DNA of 64,000 nucleotides, from assembly GCA_026120185.1 (NCBI GenBank), contig JANUWF010001271.1, forward strand, positions 1-64,000, in the 5' to 3' direction. Shown here piece after piece: positions 1 to 12,153 of this stretch. Each line of letters opens with the position of its first letter. Within the stretch, counting starts at the first letter, position 1. The position numbers were made by a program, and so were the translations under genes. Source of the stretch: Voacanga thouarsii (lineage: Eukaryota; Streptophyta; Magnoliopsida; Gentianales; Apocynaceae). Under the pieces are notes generated by a model that saw only the letters and a program-made list of their open reading frames with translations, ran no database searches and was not told the origin of the DNA.

Positions 1-2300
1 GTTGAGATCCATTCGAAACTCCTTCAAGGAATTTATCAATCAAGTAAGTTGTTTTAACCCTTCTTTTAAATTCTAGATTTATGTTTCTAGGATGATGTTG
101 ATAGAAGATGGATTGCGGATAAGGTTTGAGTATATATTGTTGAGGTTGAAGCATGAATGTATGTATGAATATGAAGGAGATGGGATTTATGCATGGATGG
201 ATTATCTTGGTTGAATGTATGATGATTTGAGGTTTAATGCATGTCTCCATATCGTAGGCAGTATTTGTGATCAAGTATGCTAGAGATTATGTCACCTTTG
301 GTGAATGGGATTTATATTCATGTTGGATTATTGAAGCCATGATCATATTTATGCTAGTAGGGGTTAGATCATGTTTTGATAAATTGACATCTATGCTTGT
401 ATCATGATTTGGATGATTTGATGAATTGAAGGGCTGTATATGTTCATGATTGTGGTTAGCTATAGGAATATGATCACGATCTAGTTATCCCTAAGCTATA
501 TTTTATTTTATTAATAAAATATTTAATAATATGATTTTTCTAGTAAAATTTTGAAAACCATGGGAAAATGTGGATTTGGTTTTTTATATAAAATAGTGAT
601 ATTTTAGTCAAATAAATAATAGTTTTTCTAGAAAAATAAAAAAAATATATATTTACATTATTTAAAATAATAAAATCAATTAAAGCCTTTTATGGAAATA
701 ATTATATTTAATAAAATATTTATTACTAAAAATTTAATTATCATCTTTTAATTAAAACCCATTAAGGATTTGCTTAGTATTTTTCAAGCAAGACTCATTA
801 AATTTATTTTCAACAAATTTTAGCTATCAATTATTTTCTAAAACTAAATTATTAATAAATCATTATTTTACATAATATCACCTTGCACCCTTTTTCAAAT
901 AAACCATAATTTATTTTTAGCAAGATTTAAACCTTCAACTTTTTGTACCTATTTCCCAAACTCTAGTTATTTTAATATCAAACTAGATTTATTTTATAAA
1001 CCCTTTTTATTTATTATTGAGCCTTAACTCTTGGGACACTAGGGATATGATTGCAGTATGTTGAGTTAGTTTTATTTGAGAAAGTGAGTCTTTGGCTTGA
1101 GATTCATTGTGGTTTGTATTTACCCAATGCGGGGTTAGGTCGGCTGTTGGAGACCTTTGTTGTGGGCAAGGATCAGGTAAGCTCCTGCATAAAACCTATT
1201 TGATGAATAAATGATCTTTATGGCAAGCCAAATGTAGAGTGCATGGTCACTCATTTTTGTAAAGGCAATTGAGGATTATTTCCGTTCTCATTTCAGACAA
1301 ACAAATTATTTGCAAATCAATAAGCAGATTTACTCAAAACTCTTTCTAAAACTGATTTTGACAAAGAATTTGGAAATCTTTAATTGCCATTTTCAAGTGG
1401 AACTGTGTTTTGTTCATTTTCTTCCCAAGTGGAATATGTTACGTTGAGTACTCAATAGGGGTAGACTGGTAGTGCTAGTTTTGAAGAGCAAGAGTGAGTC
1501 TTCTGGCAAGAGGCCTCCTCCAGAAGATGAACTCAACTTAGAGAAACGTCAGTACTACTTAGTCATGCCGGTCCGAGCTAGCAGTTTTTATTTCAGTCAA
1601 GTGACTGTGTTTTGCCGGAATGGACACCCGGTTGTTTTTTGGGTATAGAGAAGGAAGAGTATCTTGCCTGGTAAGCCGATCACCTACCTTTAGTTAGTCT
1701 GCACAAAGTGTCGGCATTCTGAGCGGTAATATGCACAAAGTGTCGGCATACTGACCATCCGGTTATGGGGCCCAACGTGTGGTAACCCATAATCCTTTCT
1801 TTCAAGTGGTTGATCTTATAAATTGTGTATGGCTGGAAAAGTCAAAACGCCACTCTCGCTCTTGAATAATGTTTATTGCTTGCCAATATTTCTCTTATAA
1901 AGTTTTTATACTCTGCATCCACGAACAATTTCCACTGAACACCCAAAGCACACACGGACTTACTGAGATTTCTGTCTAATCTCCTTTTCACCATGATTTC
2001 AGGCCGATCCTGCTGTGGGGATGAGTAGCTTGTGTTTTCTACCTTGGAAGAGAATGTTGTCTTTTATTTTTATGTATTGCTTTGGGGAGTTGAGAGTGGA
2101 TGATTTTATTTATAGATTTGTATTTCTTTTGGAATTCATGGTTTTATTCGTGGATTTATTCTTAGGTTATAATAAATTTGAAGTTAAATTTTTATTTTTA
2201 TTTCGCTATTTTAATTGTGTGACCTAGTTTTAAAAACCCCTTGTCCTTTGGACGGGGCGACATCCCCGGCCCTGGCAGGCCTAGGTAGCGGGGTGTTATA
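1..2300 (-). mobile_element. T-family long LTR, 3'-truncated by window edge (copy T1)
   Basis: The segment ends at 2300 with GGGGTGTTATA, a one-base variant of the reverse complement of TGTAACACCCC, and matches 13400-15693, 55394-57000 (inverted) and 59750-62759. Shared landmarks are the 'GACGGGG-GACATCCCC-GGCC' stretch about 40-60 bp from the end and the block around 'ACGTTGAGTACTCAATA'. The element reads on the minus strand, so this is the 5' part of an LTR. TGTAACACCCC ends are typical of plant Ty3/gypsy Tekay/Del chromoviruses; the lineage call is inference because no gag or pol of this family is present. Its other end lies before base 1. The right border falls inside a TRIM unit. Confidence 0.7.
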
Positions 2301-2706
2301 GGTGGCACCCACCGCATATGGTGTAGCACATAATTCCCATACCGGGGGCTGGTTACCTGCACTAATACCAAATGTCGCGCGCCGTGCACACGGACCCGGC
2401 AGCGCGACTATAGGTCTAATAGCACCCAGGGTCAACTACTTGACTGCCTTCCTGGCTGGGCCAAAATGTATATCCCATGTTGACAGTGGGTACTAAGGCT
2501 TATTATTTTATAGCTTGCATACTTCTCATCCCAATCCAATGTGGTATTGTGGTATCACCTTCACCCCTCCATTATGCCAAGGCATCCTCGATTGTCCCAA
2601 ACTTTAAGGGCCACACACAAGACCAACTAGGCGGCATAGGATCCTACTGGTGGCTCCCACCACACACGTTGTAGCACTTAGTTCCCATACCATGGGATTG
2701 TCACAT

Positions 2707-2718
2707 GCTCTGATACCA
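2707..2718 (-). other. TRIM primer-binding site (representative unit)
   Basis: The plus strand reads GCTCTGATACCA, the reverse complement of TGGTATCAGAGC, which pairs with the 3' end of initiator tRNA-Met. It lies two bases from the LTR end at 2721. Equivalent sites, often with one or two changes, occur in most units of the array. Confidence 0.75.
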
Positions 2719-2720
2719 AT

Positions 2721-2906
2721 TGTCACGCCCGTGCCTGCTGACCCGGGAACACGACAATGAGCCGGGCAGCACCCATGGTTAACTCCTTGGCCGCCGTCAT
2801 CGCTGTACCAAAATTGATATCCCAACAAAACAATGGATACTTAGGTCCATACTTATAGACCAAACACACTTCTCATCCCAATCCCATATAGGATTAGGGG
2901 ATCACA
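2721..2906 (-). repeat. TRIM LTR (representative, 186 bp)
   Basis: On the minus strand this runs from TGTGATCCCC (a variant of TGTGATACCCC) to GGGCGTGACA, so it has canonical TG...CA ends. It is bordered by a purine tract on its 5' side (plus strand 2907-2921, pyrimidine rich) and by the primer site on its 3' side. No 5S rRNA gene body is recognisable, which argues against Cassandra, the TRIM family with a 5S-bearing LTR. Confidence 0.7.
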
Positions 2907-5341
2907 TTCACCCAACCCTTAGGCCCGACCGTACTCCCTACGCATATTCTTTAGGTCCAAACCCAAGTCCAAGCAAGCAGCATAGGATTCTAGAAGTGGC
3001 ACCCACCGCTCACGGTGTAGCACATAACTCCCATACCGGGGGCTAGTTACCTACTCTGATGCTAAATGTCATGCCTTGAGCCTGAGAACCGGGAGCGCGA
3101 CTAAAGGCATGGTTGCACCCAGGGTTAACTACTTGGTTGCCATTCGAGCTGGGCCAAATTGTACAACCCATGTTGACAGCGGTTACTTAGTCCTATCCTT
3201 ATACTCCATGCAAAATTTTCATCCAAATCTTTTGTGGAATTGGGGTATCACATTCATCCTTCCGTTATTCCACAGTGCCCACGCTGGGCCCATACATTAT
3301 GAGCCACACCAAGGACTAACTAGGCGGCATGGGATTCAAGAGGCGGCTCTCTCCACATACGATGTGGCACTTAGTTCCCATACCGGGGGCCGGTTACCAG
3401 CTCTGATACCAAAAGTCATGCCCCGTGCTTGCGGACCCGGGACCACGACTATAGGCCTGGAAGCACCCACGATCAACTACTTGGCCGCCGTCATCACTGG
3501 GACTAAATGGAAATCCCAAGTTGACAATGGGTACATAAGACTATCCCTAATGGCCATACACAATTCTTATCCTAATCGCATGTAGGATTGGGGTATCATA
3601 TTCACCCCTCCTTTAGGCCGAGCGTCCTTGCTAGGCCTTTACTTTTGGGGCCACACCCACGACCAACCAGGCGGTATTGGATTCTAGAGGTGGCTTCCAC
3701 CGCACACGACATAGTATTTTGTTCACATACCGATGATTGGTTATCTGCCCTAATACCAAATGTCACGCCCTGTGCCTGCGGACCTTTGAGCCCTTTTATG
3801 GGCTTGGCAGCTTCCCAGGTCAACTACTTGGCCGCCTTCCTCGCTGGGCCAAAATGGATATCCCAAGTTGACAATGGGTAATTAGGCCCATCCTTACAGG
3901 CCATACACAATTCTCATCCCAATCGCATGTGAGATTGGGGTATCATATTCACTCCTACTTTTAGCCTGTGCATCCACGCTGGGCCCATACTTTAGGGGCC
4001 AAATCCTGAGCCAACCAGGCCTCATAGAATTCAAGAGGTCGCACCTACTATGCACGTTGTAGAACTTAGTTCCTATACCGGGGGACGGACTCCTACTCTG
4101 ATACCAAATGTCATGCCCAAGCCTACAAACCCGAGAGCACGCCCATCCGAGGGCTAGTTAACTGCGTTGATGCAAAATGCCACGCCCCTTACACGTAGGC
4201 TCGGAAGCATGCCTATGGGCCTAGCAGCACCCACGGTCAACTACTTAGGGTATCACATTCACCCCATCGTTAGGCCTGAGGGTTCTCGTTGGGCCCAAAC
4301 TTTAGGGCTAAACCCAGTAGCAATCAGGCGGCGTAGGATTCTAGAGTTGGCTCCCTTCGCGCACGGTGAAGCATTTAAATCCCATACCATGGTGCTGCTT
4401 ACCTACCCTAATTCCAAATATCACGCCCTGTGCCCGCAGACCCTGGAGCGCGACTATGTGCCTGGCAGCTCCTACGATCAACTACATGGCCGCCGTTTTC
4501 ACTGGGCGAAATGGACATCCTAAGTTAACCTGGGTACTTAGGCCAATCCTTATAGGCTATACACACTTCTCATCCCAATCGCATGTGGGATTGGGGTATC
4601 ACATTGACCCTTCCTTTTCACCGGTGCGTCCTCACTGGGCCTATACTTTAGGGCCTAAATGCAAGGCCAACCAGGCGGCATTGGATTCTAGAGGTTGCAC
4701 CAACCGCGCACGGTGTAGCACTTAGTTCCCATACCGAAGGTTTGTCACCTGCTCTGATACCAAATATCACGCCCATGCCAGCGGACCCGGGAGTGCGCCT
4801 ATGGGCTTGGCAACACCCACGGTCAACTACTTGGCCACCATCATCTCTAGACCAAAATAGATATCCCAAGTTGAGAATGGGTATTTAGGCTCATTCTTAT
4901 TTATCATATGCACTTCCTGTCCTACCTTTTAATTCCGAGCGTACTCGCTCGGCCTATTCTTTAGGCACCTATCTCAGGACCAACCAGGCTCCTTAGGATT
5001 CTAGAGGTGGCACCCACTGTATATGGTGTAACACATAATTCCCATACCGGGGGCTAGTTACCTGCAGTAATGCCAAATGTCACGCGCCATGCACAAGGAC
5101 CCGGCAGCGCCGAGGGTCAACTACTTGTCTGCCTTCCTGGCTGGGCCAAAATGTATATCCCATGTTGACAACGGGTAATAATGCTTATTCTTTTAAAGCT
5201 TGCATACTTCTCATCCCAATCCAATGTGGTATTGTGGTATCACTTTCACCCCTCCTTTATGCCAAAGCGTCCTCGATGGTCCCATACTTTAGGGGCCACA
5301 CATAAGACCAACTAGGCGGCATAGGATTCTAGTGTTGGCTC

Positions 5342-7075
5342 TGAAGATAAAATTGCAAGCCAAACATAGCCAAAAAACCAGCCACGTGAACAATAAAAAC
5401 GCAGCACACCTGCGTGAAGAAGAAAAAGGGGAAAAATGTATTTTCTTTTACCTCTTCTTGTTGATCTCATACTCGGCTGAACTGGAATATACGGAATTGG
5501 GGTAGGCACCCTCGTAGAAGCCTCTGGTGCAATCCCTGCAAGCCTTCTACTTCGTCTTTGCATGTAGATGAACGCCTAGCTTTCGATCTTCCAGTATATG
5601 GCCTGCCTAATCTCGTTTGGTGAACAACTTAGGGGCTAAAGAATATTTTCTGGAGAGGGAGAGGGAAAAACGTCTGGTATTTTTTCACAGAGAGGAAGCA
5701 CTAAAAAAAAAACACCGTTATTTTTTTTCTCGTATTTAACCTAAATAAAACCCTAGGTTAAACTGGATTGGGCCATTGGACTCTTAGTTTAACCTTTTTG
5801 GGCTTAATTAATTATTCTAACTAAAACCAAATAATTAATTTTTTCAGCCCAAATAAACTAGTCCAATTAATTAAGCCTATATTAGTTTAGTCCCAGGTTA
5901 ATCTTTAATTATTCAAACTGGGCCAAAGCCCTGAATAATTAATTAACCCACCAAACTAATTTAATTAATTTTCTCTCTCCATGGACCTTTATTTTATTCT
6001 AACCCAATAATTAAATCAGGCTACTTAAATAAAATAATTTCCATTTAATTTAAGATCAATTCTTTAGCCCATATTTAATTAGGACTCACGGTCTATACTG
6101 GGGACCAAAAGACACACCGCCTTGGCTACTAAAATGACCAAAATACCCTTGCCATAAAAATAGCTGTATTTTACATTTTAAATATTTCCTAATATCACCA
6201 TAAGGAAATATTGACCCTAAGGACAATGCTGCGTTCGCAAAGTCTCCGACCTATAGGTGAAATGACTAAAATACCCCTCTACACATTGTCGTACATTTAG
6301 AAAGGAAGAAGCGTACTAACACCCCTCTAAATGACATCTACCATCCTTAGGCTTCTAGTCCAATGATCCACGACTTCCTGGAGTGTTTCCGCTTTCCAAG
6401 GAAGCTACCCTGAAGCAAACATCCAAGTCATGTTTCCCAGGGCCCTGGATAATTTAGACCATACGGACAACCACAAAGGGCGATATAGTGCAGAAACTAT
6501 CTTGTATAAGTCTGTCTTAACTAACTAGTCACACATACCCAACATGCAAGTATATTGGCCCTACGATAGAACCTCAACTATAGCAAATCAAAGTATATGC
6601 TTCCAGCTTCGCCAGACCACCAACTCATACTCAAGTCGTAGAGTACTAGTCCACGCTGTAGCGGTAGTAGTCTAGGTTTCTGCCATATAGTACTTTGAGA
6701 AACCACTACTACAAGTCCTATTCTACGTATTCAAAATACGCTTATGTCATGAAGTGAGTGGACTACTCACTGGCTAAAGGTAAGCCATTCCCCATTTGGA
6801 ATTCATAACATAATAACCTAAGCATGATGAGATTCTCAGTCTCATCAATAAGTTAAGAACAAATGTTTATGTGTTAAATAACTCGTGATCCATACCTTAC
6901 TGTGAAAGACCACCATTCACATAGACCACTTATTTAAACACAATGGGTCTGTTCCAAACGAAAATCGTGCACAAATAAATAGTAAATTCACAAACAATTT
7001 CTGAAAATAAATTCTTTTATTAAAATATTCGATTTTACATTAGAAACCTAGTCTAAGAGGGCATACAATCCAACA
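5342..7075 (-). mobile_element. Solo LTR of copia family C (copy C1)
   Basis: TG...CA ended sequence of 1734 bp; on the minus strand it begins TGTTGGATTGTATGCCC. It matches 19924-21835, 31453-33287 and 39048-40999 over most of its length. The TGTTGGA-TATGCCC start and length of 1.7-1.95 kb resemble the plant Angela lineage of Ty1/copia. The flanks are GGCTC (5337-5341) and ATCTC (7076-7080). Comparison with intact TRIM units (e.g. 10121-10145) shows these occupy exactly the position of a 5-bp target duplication, now with two mismatches. No internal region is present, so it is a solo LTR produced by LTR-LTR recombination inside the TRIM array. Confidence 0.85.
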
Positions 7076-10000
7076 ATCTCCCACCACGCACGTTGTAGCA
7101 CTTAGTTCCCATACCATGGGATTTTCACCTGCTCCGATACCAATTGTCACGCCCGTGCTAGCAGACTCGAGAACACGACAATGAGCCTGGCAGTACCTAC
7201 GGTTAACTCCCTGGCTGCCGTCATCGCTGGACCAAAATTGATATCCCAAGAAGACAATGGGTACTAAGGTCCATAGTCATAGACCAAACACACTTCTCAT
7301 CCCAATCCCATGTAGGATTAGGGGATCACATTCACCAGGTCCTTAGGCCCGAGCGTACTCTCTGCGCATATTATTTTGGGCCAAACCCAAGTCCAAGCAG
7401 GCAGCATAGGATTGTAGAGGTGGTACCCACCGCTCACGGTGTAGAACATAATTCCCATACTGGGGGCTGGTTGCCTATTCTGATGCTAAATGTCATGCCC
7501 TGAGCCTGAGAATCGGGAGCGCGACTAAAGGTCTGGCTGCACCCAGGGTTAACTGCTTGGTTGCCGTCCGAGCTGGGCCAAATTGTACAACCCATGTTGA
7601 CAGTGGTTACATAAGCCTATCCTTATACTCCATGCAAAATTTTCATCCGAATCTTTTGTGGGATTGGGGTATCACATTCACACCTCCGTTATTCCTCAGT
7701 GCCCTCGCTGGGCCCATACTTTATGAGCCACACCCAGGACCAACTAGGCGGCATGGGATTCTAGAGGTAGCTCTCTCTAGACACGATATGGCACTTAATT
7801 CCCATACCGGGGCCCGGTTACCAGCTCGGATACCAAATGTCATGCCCCGTGCCAGCGGACCGGGACCACGACTATAGGCCTGTCAGCACCCAGGATCAAA
7901 TACTTGGCCACCGTCATCGCTGGGACAAAATGAAAATCCCAATTTGACAATGGGTACATAGGCCCATTATTAATGGCCATACACAATTCTAATCCTAATC
8001 GCATATGGGATTGGGGTATCAATTCACCCCTCCTTTAGGCCCGAGCGTCCTCGCTAGGCTTATAATTTTGGGGCCACACCCATAACCAACCAGGCAGTGT
8101 TGGATTCTAGAGGTGGCTTCCACCGTGCACGGTGCAGCATTTAGTTCCCATACTGGGGGCGGGTTACCTGCCATAATACCAAATATCACGCCCCGTGCCC
8201 GCGGACCTTTGAGCGCGTCTGTGAGCCTGACAGCTCCCCAGGTCAACCACTTGGCTGCCGTCGTCGCTGGTCCAAAATGGATATCCCCAGTTGACAAAGG
8301 GTAATTTGGCCCATCCTTACAGGCCATACACAATTCTCATCCCAATCGCATGTTGGATTGGGGTAACACATTCATCCCTACTTTTGGCCTGAGCATCCAT
8401 ACTGGGCCCATACTTCAGAGGCCAAATCTTGAGCCAACTAGGCAGCATAGAATTCTAGTAGTTGGACCAACCATGCACGTTGTAGCACTTAGTTCCTATA
8501 GCGGGGGACGGACTCCTGCTCTGATACTAAATGCTACGCCCGAGCCAACAGACACGGGAGCGCGCCAATAGGCCTTGCAGTACCAACGGTCAACTATTTG
8601 GCCGTTGTCATCGCTGGACCAAAATGGATATCCCAAGTTGATAATGGGTATGTAGGACCATCCTTCTAGGCCATACACACTTCTCATCCCAATCGCGTTC
8701 ACCCCTCCTTTAGGCTTGAATTTTAGAGGCCAAACCTAGGACCAACCAGGCAGCATGGGATTCTACAAGTGGCTAACACTGCGCATGGTGTAGCACCTAG
8801 TTCCCAATCTGAGGGCTAGTTAATGGCACTGATGCAAAAAGCCACGCCCCTTGCCCGTGGGCCCGGAAGCACCCCTATGGGCCTAGCTGCACCCATGGTC
8901 AACTACTTGGGCCCTGTCGTCGCTGGACCAAAATGGATATCCCAAGTTAAAAATGGGTACTTAGGCCCATCCTTATAGGCTATACACACTTCTCATCCCA
9001 TTTGCATAAGGGATTAGGGTGTCACATTCACCCCTCATTCAGGCCCGAGAGTTCTCGCTAGGCCCAAACTTTAGGGGCTAAACTCAGGACCAACCATACG
9101 GCTTAGGATTCTCGAGCTGGCCCCCACCGCGCACGGTGAAGCATTTAGTTAACATACCATGGTGTTTCTTACCTGCCCTGATACCAAATATCACGCCCTA
9201 TTCCCATAGACCCTGGAGCGCGACTATTTGCCTAGCAGCTCCCACGATCAACTATATGTCTGCTGTTATCGCTGGGCCAAAATGGATATCCTAAATTAAC
9301 CGTAGGTACTTAGGCCCATCCTTATTGGCCATACATACTTCTCATCCCAATCGCATGTGGGATTAGGGTATCACATTGACCTCTTCTTTAGGCCGGAGCG
9401 TCCTCGCTGGGCAAATACTTTAGGGGCCAAATCCAAGGCCAACCAGGCGGCTTTGGATTCTAGAGGTTGCACCAACCGCCCACGGTGTAACACTTAGTTC
9501 CCATACCGAGGGTTAGTCACCTGCTCTGATACCAAATATCACGCCCATGCCAGCGGACCGGGGAGCGCGCCTATGGGCTTGGCAACACCCTCGGTCAACT
9601 ACTTGGCCACCGTCATCTCTAGACCAAAATAGATTTCCCAAGTTGAGAATAGCTATTTAGACCCATCCTTATTTACCATACGCACTTCCAGGCTCGCCTT
9701 TTAATCCCGTGCGTACTCGCTCGGCCTATTATTTAGGCGCCAATCCCTGCACCAACCAGGCGGCATAAGATTCAAGAGGTGGCACCCACCGCCTATGATG
9801 TAGCACATAATTCTCATACCGGGGGCTGGTTACCTGCTCTAATGCCAAATGCCACACCCCGTGACTAAGGACCCAGCAGCGCGACTATAGGACTGGCAGC
9901 ACCACTGGGTCAACTACTTGGCTGCCGTCCTGTTTTGGCCAAAATGTATATCCCTTGTTGATAGTGGGTACATAGGCATATCCTTTTATATCTTGCATAC

Positions 10001-11771
10001 TTCTCATCCCAATCCAATGTGGTTTTGTTGTATCGCTTTCACCCCTCCTTTATGCCAAAGCGTCCTCGCTGGTCCCATACTTTAGGGGCCACACACAAGA
10101 CCAACTAGGCAGTATAGGATTCTAGTGGTGGCTCCCATCACGCACGTTGTAGCACTTAATTCCTATACCGGGGGCAGGATCATAGTTCTGATACCAAGTA
10201 TTATACCCCATGCCTGCGGACTTGGGACCACGACTATAGGCTTGGCAGCACCCACGGTCAACTACTTGGCTACCGTCATCGCTGGGACAAAATAGAAATC
10301 CCAATTTGACAATGGGAACGTAGGCCTATCCATAATGGCCATACACAATTCTAATCCTAATCGCATGTGGGATTGGGGTATCATATTCACCCCTCCTTTA
10401 GGCCCGAGCGTCCTCGCTGGGCCTATACTTTAGAGGCCACACCCATGACCAACCAAGTGGCATTAGATTCTAGAGGTGGCTTCCACCGCGCGTGGTGTAG
10501 CATTTCATTACCATACCGGGGGCCGATTACCTGCCCCAGTACTAAATGTCACGCCCCGTGCCCGCGGACCTTTTAGCGCGTCTATGTGCCTGGTAGCTCC
10601 CTAGGTCAACTACTTGCCTGCCATCCTCGCTGAGCCAAAATGAATATCCTAAGTTTACAATGGATAATTAGGCCCATCCTTACAGGCCATACACACTTCT
10701 CGTCCCAATCGCATGTGGGATTGGGGAATCACATTCACTCCTACTTTTGGCCTCAGCATCCACGCCGGGCCCATACATTAGGGGCCAACTCCTAGGCCAA
10801 CCAGGCGGCATAGAATTCTAGTGGTTGGACTATCCACGCACATTGTAGCACTTAATTCCTATACCGTGGGATGAACTCCTGCTCTGATACCAAATGTAAC
10901 GCCCGAGCTAACGGACCCGTGAGCACACCAATAGGCCTGGTAGCACCTACGGTCAACTATTTGGCCGCCGTCATTGCTGGACCAAAATGAATATCCCAAG
11001 TTGATTATGCGTATGTAGGCCCATCCTTATAGGCCGTACATATTTCCCACCTCAATCGCGTTCACCCTTACTTTAAGCTCGAAGTTTAGGGGCCAAACCT
11101 AGGACCAACCAGACAGCATGGGATTCTACAAGTGGCTGCCACCGCGTACGGTGTTACACTTAGTTCGCAATCTGAGGGTTAGTTAATTGCAATGATGCAA
11201 AATGCCACGCCTCTTACCCGTGGACCCGGAAGCACGCCTATGGGCTTGGCAGCACCCACGGTCAACTACTTTGGCTGTGTCATTGCTGGACCAAAATGGA
11301 TATCCCGAGTTAACAATGTGTACTTAGGCTCATCCTTATAGGCCATACACACTTCTATTCTCATTCGCATGAGGGATTGGGGTATCATATTCACCACTCC
11401 CTTAGGCTCGAAAGTTCTCGCTAGGCCCAAACTTTAGGGGCTAGACTTAGGACCTACCAGGCGGCATAGGATTCTCGAGGTGGCTTGAACCGCGTACGGT
11501 GAAGTATTTGGTTCCCATACCATGGTGCTGCTTACCTGCCCTGATACCAAATATCACGCCTTGTGCCCGCAGACCTTGGAGTGCGACTATATGCATGGCA
11601 GCTCTCACGATCAACTACATTGCCGCCGTTCTCGTTGGGCCAAAATGGATAACCTAAGTTTACAACGGGTAATTAGGCCCATCTTTTCAGGCCATACATA
11701 ATTCTCATCCCAATCGCATATGGGATTGGGGTATCACATTCACTCCTACTTTTGGCCTGAACATCAACGGG
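7076..11771 (-). repeat. Tandem TRIM array, block 2
   Basis: Continuation of the array after the solo LTR, with unit markers near 7104, 7451, 7798, 8144, 8492, 8800, 9148, 9497, 9809, 10159, 10507, 10854, 11162 and 11510. Most spacings are 345-350 bp; f-to-g (8492-8800, 10854-11162) and i-to-a (9497-9809) are near 310 bp. The order is b-c-d-e-f-g-h-i, then a-d-e-f-g-h, so the third higher-order copy has lost b and c. The array stops inside a unit near 11771, where a Sirevirus-derived scrap begins. No protein-coding signal beyond repeat-driven open frames. Confidence 0.85.
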
Positions 11772-12153
11772 GATCATAAGTAACAGAATTTAAATCAACA
11801 TTGAAAAATCTGAAGACTTTGGTCAATAAATTTCCAAATGGAAGAGCCTTGCTAGAAGTATTTCTAGATTGCAATATTAACTTAGTTGCCAGAAATCCAA
11901 AGTTAATCTGTCTCCCCTCTACTAAAGCTAACATGACTACCATTTGAAGTATATTGATAGAGGTCTTATGGCCGGAACTAGGAACAACAATGGTAGAAAC
12001 CATATGATACAGAATTCTGCCCATTTCATTCAACCATTTGGAACTACGATTTCCAGAGTTCTCAAAGCTTTTTCCACCAGTAAATATCTTCTCAAAATTT
12101 TTTAGAACAAAAATTTCATTTCCTTCAGGAAATTTGTTCAACTCAAAATCCAA
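11772..12153 (-). pseudogene. Fragment of Sirevirus env-like / 'putative plant transposon protein' ORF
   Basis: The minus-strand frame encodes about 125 residues containing FELNKFPEG, a KIFTGGKSF block and a LPFGNLLTKVFRFF block. The same protein segment is encoded on the plus strand at about 33420-33780 (KFPEGANVLVLKKFEGMFTGGK, LPFRNLLTKVFRYF). The domain occurs in the extra ORF downstream of pol in some plant copia (Sirevirus) elements. Here it is only a middle piece: the TRIM array cuts one side, a T-family LTR the other, and no pol of the same orientation is near. It is displaced debris, with reading frame still open over its length. Confidence 0.75.

Larger units (their letters stand above)
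2301..5341 (-). repeat. Tandem TRIM array, block 1
   Basis: About nine head-to-tail units of ~345 bp; the marker 'TTCCCATACC' recurs near 2334, 2682, 3028, 3374, 3721, 4070, 4379, 4724 and 5038. On the minus strand each unit contains a short LTR (TGTGATACCCC to GGGCGTGACA, ~186 bp), a primer site (TGGTATCAGAGC), ~150 bp of non-coding internal DNA, and a polypurine tract (AAAGGAGGGGTGAA) directly before the next LTR. This is the LTR-PBS-PPT plan of a terminal-repeat retrotransposon in miniature, with neighbours sharing LTRs. Units follow the variant order a-b-c-d-e-f-g-h-i-a. The f and g units are fused by net loss of about 350 bp around 4100-4250. Reading frames inside the array are by-products of the repeat. 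Confidence 0.85.

Noticed and set aside
2721..2906. Cassandra-type 5S rRNA inside the TRIM LTR
   Set aside because: I looked for the 5S internal promoter and gene body and could not find a convincing match.
3076..3585. Open frame of 169 codons in the TRIM array
   Set aside because: It crosses TRIM LTR and internal parts, recurs in altered form in neighbouring units, and has no domain; the period lets frames stay open by chance.
7076..7083. ATCTCCCA next to the solo C LTR as a polypurine tract and hence more C element
   Set aside because: The adjacent DNA is TRIM sequence, and the bases fit the mutated 5-bp target duplication.
2301..11771. CRISPR-like or ordinary satellite interpretation of the ~345-bp repeats
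   Set aside because: Units are contiguous without spacers, and each contains LTR ends, a primer site and a polypurine tract, which identifies them as TRIM-derived.
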